Shown here: positions 34,477 through 44,386 of the stretch, one piece after another
Position numbering within the stretch: the first letter of the stretch is position 1
Layout of the letters: each line of letters begins with the position of its first letter
NCBI GenBank assembly: GCA_003996215.1
Contig: QJPP01001744.1
Location: 62,001-126,000 of the forward strand
DNA length: 64,000 nt
Direction: 5' to 3'
From: Jaltomata sinuosa
Taxonomy: Eukaryota; Streptophyta; Magnoliopsida; Solanales; Solanaceae
The notes under the pieces: generated by a model
Database searches by the model: none
What the model was told of the DNA's origin: nothing
Seen by the model: only the letters and a program-made list of their open reading frames with translations
Made by a program: the position numbers and the translations under genes

Positions 34477-35969
34477 ATTTGGACTAAGTTCTAACCAAAA
34501 TGATTTTTCTAACTCTTATGTGACTAACTATTTGGGTTTGTAATAGATAGTAAAAGTAGTTATTTGTAATTTAGGTGTTTAATTCTCGCAAATTATACAA
34601 CTGTCATTGCATCTCATAGCATATTCCGCCATGTGGCATACATTTTATTTATGTTTAGGGAGGTTCATGTTCCCATGGCCTCCCACCACAAATAACACCT
34701 TCTCGAGAATGCGATAGTTTACGAGTACGCCATGCGTTCAATGGCTATCGTATTTTCAACCCAAGTTGTCTACTTGGGACCCGGTCTATTTTGAAGAAAA
34801 CCCACTCTAGGCACCTAGCGTAGAGCTAAACCAAAACCCAATTTTTAGGCATTGGCCTAGGATGACTCGATACCTTAGGGGTATTGAGCCCATTATAAAG
34901 ACCACCTTGCGTCTATTGGGCACGAGTCAATAAAAGACCATCATCCCTTATTTGCTTAATTGAAGGATGTAACATCGGATTGTACGAACCATTGTCCCTC
35001 GGGGTTGGAATATATTTAGATAGTCTTTTATTTTGAAGATTGCCATCCGAAAGGCATTCAGAATTTGCAAGAAGTTCAAAAATAAAGAATTCACGGAGGC
35101 CTAGTTTAGGAATGTACCCCTGCGTGGGATTGATATTCATTTGTACTTCTCTCCCACTTACTTTGTATCCCCAATTAATTCAATTAATTTGTATACATTA
35201 TATTTTGTGGCAATGGAACGTCTTACAAATGGCACACATCCTTCAATTCGTTAGGCCCACCTTTGGCATAAAAAGTCATATATCCGTATAGGACGCGCTA
35301 TGAGCTATTATGTGATATAGCTGCTTTATGTTTTATGTGTGTTGCTTGAATCAAGGAAAATTGGTCCATTCCGTGCTGAAATTTTCTAGAACACAGTAAG
35401 CAAAATATAAAGCCCATCACAAAAATCCGATCAAAATCTCCATTGAAGTTCTTCAAATTTCCCCAGAAAAATTCAAAGACTTCTTAAAACCCTTTTAAGT
35501 CTTGTTCGAAAAAATAACTTGCCTTATCCAAACTATATCCTTTCGGGGCTCACCCTTAAGAAATTTTCACTTCCCCACTTCGACGGAGATGCCAAAAAAT
35601 TCAGAAAAAAACCCACATCAAGTGCTACAGGACAAGCATCATAAGATGAAAACTCGACAAGTCAACTCTCCTGATAGAATCTATTTACCTGAAATCGATG
35701 GGTAAATTTCTGTCCGTCGAACCCTCGAGTCAATAAATACCTGTGGATCGATTTTCCTGGATAAAAGCAACTTTTATGTGTTTATTTCCAATTGAATATC
35801 TTGTATTCCTTGTCACAAACGGGATCTAACATATCGACCTTTGAGTTGTTCTTGTTTCAACAGGTAATAGAAACTGATATGTGTTGACAAACTGACCGAA
35901 CATCCCTACTTCACCTGCTCAGAGGCACAAATAGATTCCTCTTCTAAACCTCGCTTCGCTAAGGATAAA
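34477..35969 (+). other. Ogr 5' untranslated region
   Basis: No coding region is supported over ~1.5 kb. Short ORFs at 35040-35291 and 35502-35705 have no recognisable motifs. The part at 35470-35720 ('cccccacttcgacggag') could be a decayed ORF that Ogre elements often carry before gag, but I cannot support that. Confidence 0.4.
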
Positions 35970-37510
35970 ATGACTGAAAGTGAGGAAGAAAATATTTTGA
36001 CTGTGAGAGACAATGTTATCGTTGAACAAAGCGAAATGATTGCCAAACTTGCAAGAAAATTGGAAAAGATGCAAGAAGAAGTCCAAAAAGCCAAAGACAT
36101 GGCTAGCCTGGCTATCGCAGCCAACACTCCAGCTCTGGGCCACTCCCAGCCCCCTTTCCAGATTCCTTCACTCAACTCTCCATTGACTGAAAGTAAACCA
36201 AGAAATATCCCCACTGCCTCCGCGCCTAGACCTTCCAACGAACCCCTCTCCAAAAATCCTCCTCATATCGGATCCTCTTATCAAATCCATACTCCTCATG
36301 TCCAACACACTAACCAGTAACAACCCAAGTGCCTACCTTCCACAAAACCTCCCTCCAAACTATCAAAATATGCCACCAAATACCTACAGTTCTCAAAATA
36401 AACATCCCAATGTGACCAACGTCACTAATCCCCATAATTACACTCCCACATATCCAAATGCCATGCCACACGTCCAACCCCCGACTGTGCAAAACGTGCC
36501 ACCAACCTCCTTCCATGCCATGGTGGAACCATACAATGCTCTCCAATAAAGCCCTGAGCTGGATCATTACGAGGAGAAAGAGAAAGAACTAAGAGCCGCA
36601 GAAAAGAAACGTGACCTCGACATGGCATAAATGAAGGAAGAAATGGCCAGGATCAGAGAACTGCGAGGTGCATCCTATGAGAAAGGCTATGACTATGATG
36701 ATCTCTATCTCCATCCCGAAATGGACCTGCCAGAAGGATTCAAAATTCCCAAGTTTGAGACCTTTAACGGTATCGAGAATCTCGAGGCCGATTTAAGAAG
36801 CTACTGTGACCAGATGGTCGGCGCCCAAAAGAACGACACTCTGTTAATGAGGCTTTTTAGCTGAAGCCTGAGCGAAGAGGCCCTAGAATGGTTCACCTCT
36901 CAAGAACTGAAGAAATGGTCCAGGTGGAGTGACCTAGTCCGATACTTCGCTCAACGGTTTGCATACGATGTGGAAGTCATCCCAGATCGATACTCTCTAG
37001 GGCGCATTAGGCAAAAATCGAACGAAGACTTCAGGGACTATGCCTACCGATGGAGGAAGGAAGTGGCGAGAGTCCTACCTCCTATGACGGAAGAAGAAAT
37101 AAGTGCAGTGTTTATGCGCGCTCAGGTGTCAGAATTTTATGACAAAATGATATCAGCCGTCAAAGCAAAGTTTGCTGACCTAGTCAAAATTGGTGATATT
37201 GTAGAAGAAGGTCTTCGTAGTGGCAAGATTTCCAAGGCTTCAGCCTCCTCAGGATCAACAGGGTTTCCCAAGAAAAAGAGGGAAGAGGTGTCTTCGGTAT
37301 CCTCCAGTCCTAGCCCGAGATCGCGGAAACCTTTCGGAGCCAACTACAAAAAACCACTTGTTCCAACAAACCCTCCCCTAGCTCAACAAAATCCTCAACC
37401 AATTTTTTATACTCAACCCATCTACCAAGATCCACAACCAAATGTGCAGCCTATTTACCAAGCTCCACAACCAAATGTGCAACTCACTTACCAAGCTCCT
37501 CCCTAGAACT
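35970..37510 (+). pseudogene. gag: Ogr gag, broken
   Basis: It begins MTESEEENILTVRDNVIVEQ with a coiled coil (residues 15-50), then a Pro/Asn/Gln-rich linker, a frame change near 36310, and the capsid: HPEMDLPEGFKIPKFETFNG, LRSYCDQMVGAQKNDTLLMR, ALEWFTSQELKKWSRWSDLV, RQKSNEDFRDYAYRWRKEVA. A Gln/Pro repeat (QPIYQ-APQPNVQ type, about 37400-37500) follows. After the frame change everything up to about 39640 is in one frame, interrupted by stops at about 36547, 36628, 36862, 37504 and 38140. Several are at positions where the family has Gln. Confidence 0.85.
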
Positions 37511-38600
37511 TTCAAGTGTATCAAAAGGCTCCCGAGAACCAGAATAATCGCCAGGTTCCCCCTCCAGCCAATGTTAATCTCCCTCATCCAAATTTGGAAA
37601 AGAAAGCTCCTCGAACTTTCACCCAATTGGATGAATCCAGAACTCAATTATATGAGAGATTGAAAGCCGCTGGATTTATTCATCCCATTCCACACAAACC
37701 AGGCAACACCAATTCTCATTTCTTTAAAGCCAATCGACATTGTGCTTACCACTCTGGAGGTGCCGGACACAGTACCGAAGATTGCATTAACCTGAGGCAT
37801 ATGATTCTGGACTTGATTGATCAAAAGGTGGTCACTTTGCAAACAGCTCCACCGAATGTTAACAACAACCCACTTTCAAATCACGGAGGAGCCGCCGTGA
37901 ATATGACTAAGATAGAAGAAGACTGGGTTGTGAGCAAGTCAATAGTGCCAATTAGACCTAAAAAGCAAAAAATACCGAAAAAAGCTATAGCTGCTCTGAG
38001 TATTACTGGAATACCTTTTGAAGGCATGATGCACGACAAAGCCTTGTATGTCACTATCAAGAGTCAAGAGAAGATTGTGAACAGGGTATTGATCGATGAT
38101 GGATCAGGGTTGAACATCTGCCCATTGTCCACACTTACTTAGTTAGAGTATGACCTGGGAAAGATTCACCAGAGAAGGGTCATTGTAAGAGCCATGGATA
38201 TCGTCACCAGCTATAACTTGCTCTTGGAAAGGCCATGGATCCATGGAGCCAGGACTGCGCCATCAACTTTGTACCAGATGGTGAAGTTTATTTGGGAAGA
38301 ACATGAGGTGGTGATCCATGGAGAAGGAAGTCACTTGAGCCGTCCTAATGGTTATGTCCCTGTGATTAAGGAAGTCCTAAGGGGATGTAATTTCTACACC
38401 ATAGAGATCTTCAATGCTACTGGAGAAGATCTTGCTCCTCAAATTCCCATGCCACCTATCTATAAAATGCTTGCAACTACAATGCTAAGGAGCGGATATG
38501 AGCTAGGTTTCGGCCTGGGGAAAAATTCTGATGGTATGATTGAGCCCTTAAGTACCCCGAGAGAATTGACTAGGCATGGACTAGGGTATGTGGTCTGAGA
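37511..38600 (+). pseudogene. Ogr zinc-knuckle-like region, protease and G-patch-like tail, broken
   Basis: The stretch FKANRHCAYHSGGAGHSTED, followed by CINLRHMILDLID, is the C-x-H-x-x-GH type motif of Tat gag. The protease active site appears in VLIDDGSGLNICPLS (about 38085) as D-x-G-S. Downstream, TMLRSGYELGFGLGKNSDG resembles a G-patch, as often found after the protease in Ogre elements. One stop interrupts the protease (38140) and one ends the frame at 38596. Confidence 0.8.
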
Positions 38601-39260
38601 AGACAATGCCAAAGTCGAAGGAAAGAAGCAGTCTGGACCGCCAAGCCACTCCCTCACTTATATCAGTCATTCCCGGTTCATATCGGTCCTCCAAGCGATA
38701 GGTTAGAGGATGGAATAGGAGATCTGTTTGAGGGATGTGATTCTATAATAGAAGAAATCCCCGAGGCAACCATGATTAGGGATGCCGAGCTGGGTGAAAA
38801 GTTATAAAATTAGGTCGCAACTTCCCTCGTGACTCTTCGCTCGGCTGGGTAGATAAAGACTTGGTTTTATGAAAAAATCGGTGATGGTTCGGATGAGGCT
38901 CCGCGACCCACCCTTTGTGTTTTAATATTCCTTGTACTATTTACTGCTTTCCCAAAGGCATGAACCTACATTCGTGTGGGTTGTAGCCATAGTTTGTGAA
39001 TATTTTTAGAATTTCAACGAAAGCCTCCTTATTTCAAAAACATTTACTGTTTAAAATTATTTATGTTTACTTGTTATTGTCTAACTCATTTTGTTTTGGT
39101 TTCGGTAATAATAAGTTAAAACCTGCCACTGTCATGTCATGTCAAGAGCTTAACAAACAAACCAAGCTAGATGATGATGATTCTGAGGAGTATGTTAAAG
39201 ATATCATGGTCCTTGAACGAACGACCAAGAAATCTAAGAACTCCGAAGACTAGAAAAGGC
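38601..39260 (+). other. Ogr post-protease linker
   Basis: This is mostly non-coding by eye. Ogre-type elements often carry an intron in this position (family knowledge). Possible splice signals exist (a TTGCAG-poor region with 'tgttattgtctaactc' at about 39070), but I cannot identify a pair with confidence. Confidence 0.35.
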
Positions 39261-39645
39261 CCCACCTAAAAGATTTGAGGTGGTCAATCTGGGAGGCAAC
39301 GGTCAAGTTAAAGAAATCAGCGTCGGTATTCATTTGTCAAAGGCACAAAGGAAAAAACTTATCAGTCTGCACAAGTCTTACATCGACATCTTTGACTGGT
39401 CCTACGGTAGTAGGACAAAAAAGGGCACAAACATCATCTTTCAAAAATTATTGGTCAATCCAGAATTCAATCCAGGGAATGTACAGTTAATCCTTCCCTC
39501 CCACGAGACAAAGGAAAGTTTGCACCAAACTGGACAGAACTGTACACTGTCCAAAAAGTGTTATCAGGAGGAGTTTTGATTTTGTCCAAGATGGATGGTC
39601 AAGTGTGGCCCAAGCCGATCAACTCTGATGCTATGAAAGATACTA
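39261..39645 (+). pseudogene. Ogr pol remnant: pre-RT linker fused to integrase C-terminus
   Basis: VNLGGNGQVKEISVGIHLSK and KSYIDIFDWSYG (39279-39406) are the sequence that normally precedes reverse transcriptase. The frame then passes into FNPGNVQLILPSHE-type and KFAPNWTELYTVQKVLSGG and DGQVWPKPINSDAMK (39450-39640), the C-terminal end of the integrase region. The whole reverse transcriptase, RNase H and integrase core are therefore deleted at about 39407-39450. Confidence 0.8.
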
Positions 39646-41467
39646 TGCCTAAGGACAGTTGTTTTTCATTTTCTTTCCATGTAATCGCATTCTTCTAATT
39701 GTAATCATTTTTATCTTTTGTAATAGCTTAAAATTCCCTATTCTCTCTGTACGAACTACGTTTGACCTGAATTCTCAAGAATGATATACGTAGGCGGCCT
39801 TTGTTGGCTTCGGTCAACTCCTTAGGAAAATATATCTTTCCCCTTCCTATCCTGAACTACGTTTGACTTGAATTCTCAAGAATGAGATACGTAGGCGGCC
39901 TTTGTCGGCTTCAGTCACCCCTTTATTTATTTCCAACATTCTCCCACTTCGAGTGTGGGAACTACATTTGACCTAATTCCTGCCTCAATGGGATACGTAG
40001 GCGCCACAACGGCTCGGTCATATCACCCCAGAAAATGGAAACTGGGGAAGAATTTTTGAGAAAGGAGTCTCAAAAATTCAGAAAAACAAGGTCATTTCAA
40101 GCAAAACAAGAGAAGGCTTGTGGATACATAGGCGCCACAATGGCTCGGTCATATCACCCAGGAAATGGAAACTGGGGCAGAATTTTTAGGAAAGGAATCT
40201 CGAAAATTCAAAAGGCGAAGATCGTCTCTAACAAATTGTAATACAGAATGTGCCAAAGAGCAATCGAAATAAATATCGAGAAAGAATTTCGTAACCCCCA
40301 CAGAGTCTCAAGTCCCTTTCCAAATGGAGTGAGATTTATCGCAAAACCTTAACTGAGGCAGAAATTTTGAGAAGGAACTCAAAATTTCCACCAAACTTCA
40401 TTCAAGAGTTCAGAATTAAACTCCGAAGAATTCTCCAACACCGAGAGATTAGAGTCTATCTCCAGTCCAAGGAGGATTAATCCCTAGCTATGGTAGATTT
40501 TTGAATTTTTTTTTTGAACTCCTCAGCTAGGAAGTCAAAGGATCTCCAGAGTCCGCCAACAGTATTTCAGAAACATCAGGGCCTCGAGTAAAGGACATTC
40601 ATTGAGCTATCATATGACACGACGGGCAGAGACTTTTCCAAGCTATTCTTTTTCAAACCTTTGTTTACCAAAGAAATTGTTTGAAAAATCTTTACAAAAG
40701 ATTAGTTTTACTCATTTATAATTTGACTTTGTCTTATGTCTACCACGACCCGGGGAGTCAAAGATGACGAGTACCCAAAAATGGAAGCACCCAAAAAAGA
40801 CAGAGCAAAGAGCAGAGGACCGAAGGAGGTCAACACAAATCAGTTTCATCAAAACTAACAATTTTTCTGTGGATGCAAGCTGTCCCAAAAAGTATGTTAG
40901 AAATCGATCTCGTTAACCAACGCATTCAAAGAGACGCAACGAGATCAGATGCCCCAAAATTTAGTTGGAAAAGCCAAAACAGTGGGAAGAAGTCGAAAGA
41001 AGCAAAAACTCCTGGAATGGACAATTATTCTTGTAGTTTACAAAAACTACTAGATAAAGAGAGACTGACAGCATCCTCGAGTCCCCAAGCGGATCAGGAA
41101 ATCTTGGTCAGCTTCAAAATAGGATACCAAATAAGAGATCGACGACGTTCTCCGCTAATCCCCTGCAAGTCAAAAATCACCACGAACAGACGATGTTCAA
41201 AAATGGTATTTATGGTTGTCCCCAGAAATGGGCACGATGATTTCACTCACCTTCGAAATGAAAGCTGTTTTGATTAGCTTCATAGACGCTGTCTTTAAAG
41301 TTTTTTTCAAGTTTGGCTGTGGTCGCTAGTAAAAGTGATGCTGTGTCTACTAATTGTTTGCCTTGAGCGCAGGTACACACAAAAGAGTCAACAAGACAAC
41401 ACAAAAACCAAAGGTGATGTTCTATGCAACTGCTACGTATGCCATTGCATGATAACCTACATCAGTA
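39646..41467 (+). other. Ogr 3' region with repeated 'TACGTAGGCGG' blocks
   Basis: A block ending GATACGTAGGCGGCC with 'gaactacgtttgacctgaattct' upstream recurs at about 39790, 39890, 39995 and 40120, about 100 bp apart, and more weakly at 44040 and 44225. The remainder has no coding support. ORFs at 40035-40241 and 40873-41277 are repeat-derived or unsupported. Confidence 0.6.
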
Positions 41468-41779
41468 TCATATTTGCATGTCGCAAGGACTATGCCACGA
41501 GGGCCATCATATTTGTATGTCGTGAGGACTATGCCACGAGGGCTATCATATTTGCATGTCATGAGGACCATGCCACGAGGGCCATCATATTTGTATGTCG
41601 CGAGGATCATGCCACGAGGGCCATCATATTTGCATGTCGCGAGGAACATGCCATGAGGGCCATCATATTTGCATGTCGTAAGGACCATGCCATGAGGGCC
41701 CTTATATTTGCATATCGCGAGGACCATGCCATGAGGGCCATTACATTTGCATGTTGCGAGGACCATGTCAAGAGGACCA
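41468..41779 (+). repeat. Eight 39 bp tandem repeats
   Basis: The unit reads 'catatttgcatgtcgc' then 'gaggaccatgccacgagggc'. As 39 is a multiple of three and the unit lacks stops, a 13-residue periodic peptide (IIFACREDHATRA type) is open on the plus strand within a 228-codon ORF (41335-42021), and two minus frames are open too. Openness in several frames argues against a real protein. Confidence 0.9.
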
Positions 41780-41910
41780 TCATCATCATTAATACCGTAG
41801 ATACATTCGCTGTGAGTATTATGTCCCTCTACTGGCCAATTTCAAAGAGGATGACATTCATAGGCGTCCCTAAGTCGCATTTGCTGCACATGATCGACCC
41901 TCAGCATGCT

Positions 41911-42400
41911 TATATCCGAGATCATGTGAGACGGTGGAGTCTAATGTTGAGGATATCATTACCATTATCATTCATTATGGCAAGTCTGGCATTCAGCATA
42001 TTTATATCCGATATTGCGTGAGACGATGGAGTCGGACGTTGAGGATATTATTATTATTTATTATGCCAAGTCTGGCATTCAGCCTATTTATATTTGATAT
42101 CGCGTAAGATGGAGGAGTCTGACATTGAGGATGTATTTGCTTCCTTGTTATTATGCCAAGCCTGACATATTTATATCCGATATCACGTAAGATAACAATG
42201 TCTAACGTTGAGGATATTATTATTATTCTGACAAGTCTAGCATTCAGACTATTTATATCCGATATTGCATAAGACGGAGGAGTCTGACGTTAAGGGTATA
42301 TTTGCTCCTCTACTATGCCAAATCAGGCATTCAACATATTTATATCCGATATTGCATAGGACGATGGAGTCTGACGCTGAGGATATTTATGCACTCTTAT
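41911..42400 (+). repeat. Six ~85-91 bp tandem repeats
   Basis: Units start at TATATCCGATAT-like motifs at 41911, 42003, 42089, 42172, 42254 and 42341, each followed by 'gagtctgacgttgagg' and 'tatgccaagtctggcattcag'. Copies are diverged. Confidence 0.85.
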
Positions 42401-42539
42401 TCGAAAGCATCGATCACTAGAAGATGCAACTATATTCGATTGAGTGGCAAAGACCTTGTCATCTTCGGTAATCGAATACCGCTCGCTGATAAAGTTGAAA
42501 GCACATAGTCCGAGGGACGTCTGTAAGACTCCATCCAAA

Positions 42540-43040
42540 TCAGACGATGAACCAGATTTCCCAAAGTTGGAAAGCCAAAGGTCATCTGTAAGTCACATCG
42601 ATATCTGAAATCGGATAGTGTGCAAGATTTTCCAAAACTTGACAGACTAAGGGTTATCTGTAAGACGCAGCGATATCTAAAACCGGATAGTGTGCAAGAT
42701 CACCTGAAGATTGACAGTTCAAGGGTAATGCACAAGTCACAATAATATCCGAAATTGGATGCAAGTGCAAGACTACTAAAAATTGATAGTCCAAGGGTTA
42801 TCTATAAGCCACGACATATCCACGTTGATATTGTGCAGGGCTACCCAATGGTTAGCGATTCAAGGGAATTCTGTAAGTCGCATTACATCCAAGATCGGAT
42901 AAAAGTGCAGGATTACCCCAAAAACTGGCAAGCTAAAGGCATCTGTAAGCTGCCTCAATCCAAAGTCGGATGATGTGCTAGATTACCCAAAACCTGACAA
43001 TTCAGAGAATATCTGTTAGTCACGTCGATACAGATGATGC
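42540..43040 (+). repeat. About seven ~71 bp tandem repeats
   Basis: Units carry 'ctgtaagtcac', 'gatatctgaaatcggata' and 'gtgcaagatta'. The boundaries at about 42612, 42684 and 42760 fix the period. The ORF 42755-42973 is repeat-derived. Confidence 0.8.
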
Positions 43041-44386
43041 GCAAGACTTACCATAAAGGCATATGCAAAGACTACTATCAATAGCCACGAAGGCTATCAC
43101 GTTCAAGAGAATGTCGCAAACAGTCGCAAGGACCGTCATGTCAAACGGCCACAAAGGTCGTCATACTCAAAAACTTCCACAAAGGCAATCCTATCTGATA
43201 GCTATGAGGGCTATCATATTTTCATCATAGAAGTAGTTATTTCCTTAGACAGAGACAGGAAAAGATGACATCTGCTTCAAGAGCGACGAATCAGAAAACG
43301 AGGTACAAAGTTCTCTCTCTCTATTGAATTGCTTTACTACTAACATCTTTGTTTCAAAATATTGCCGAGAGCATCCAAGAGGATGAAAGTCTCAAACCGG
43401 AACAACAGGTACAAAGCACGTCAAACGAACATCACAACATGAGATTCGAACATAATCCCACGATGAGGTATGACAAAAGAAACTACCTCTCCAAATAAGA
43501 TTATGTTATTTATAACAATTTCATTTTGAGAATATTGTCGAGAGAATCCTTAAAGGATGAAATTCTCAAAGCAAAACTACAGGTGCGGACTACACCAGAA
43601 AGGATGCATCACAACGTAGAACTTTTTCTTAGCAACGAACTGGGACATAGTCCGAAGAGGGATCAAACTTTTTGGACGCGAGCTGAGAGACGACTTACAC
43701 CACCATAAAACCACACCCCTATCAGAAGGCATGTGGGTATTTCCTATCTTTGGGGTCTTAATTTCGCATCTAGGGTATTTTCTGAACCCATGCTGGAAGC
43801 AATATTCCTTCTTTTCAAATCCGGGTGATAAAACACCTCGAGCTTTGGAAAATATGTCCAGGTAAAATATTACTTATGGGTGTGAAGCGAACCACATTCA
43901 TAGTTGAGAGGTTACAAGCCTCTTTTCTATAGCTCAAGTTATTTGTCACTCATCCCGAGCCAAAGGTTGTCTTAACATAAAGATTACCTTTTCCATCGAT
44001 TGAGTCGAACTACAAGCAGCCTGATTCCCTAAGTCTTGGGATATGTAGGCGGGCTCTATGTTGAAAACTTGGTTGCATTCCTAACTCCCTCCAAATCGTC
44101 TTACTCCCCAGCTTTCCGGTCTCTCCGTACTCTGAAACTGGGATAGTTTGGAATTCCTTGAAAATTGTGCGTATAATCAAGCATCTTTAACTACAAGTGG
44201 ACTGAGTTCTCATGTAACCTGAGATATGTAGGAGACTCGATGCCAGAGTTTGGCCATGATTCCTTAAAATTTATGCCGAAAACCAATCGCCTCCCAAAGA
44301 TGAACATGTGGTCGGTTAAAATTGGGAACGTCAATTCTCTTTTCCCAGGGTTCATTACACTCACCCTACCCAAAGGGAGGGGAAAC
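43041..44386 (+). other. Ogr 3' end and polypurine tract
   Basis: This holds a degenerate 'cacgaaggctatcac' repeat (43060-43220), a duplicated 'gagagaatccttaaaggatgaaa' style block (43370 and 43540) and the polypurine tract AAAGGGAGGGGAAAC at 44372-44386, immediately before the 3' LTR. Confidence 0.7.

Noticed and set aside
35906..36567. Minus-strand ORFs of 74-115 codons opposite Ogr gag
   Set aside because: Shadow frames of the Pro/Asn-rich gag linker; no motif.
41335..42021. 228-codon ORF with 13-residue repeats
   Set aside because: It is a by-product of a 39 bp tandem array that is open in several frames on both strands; no non-repeat domain supports a protein.
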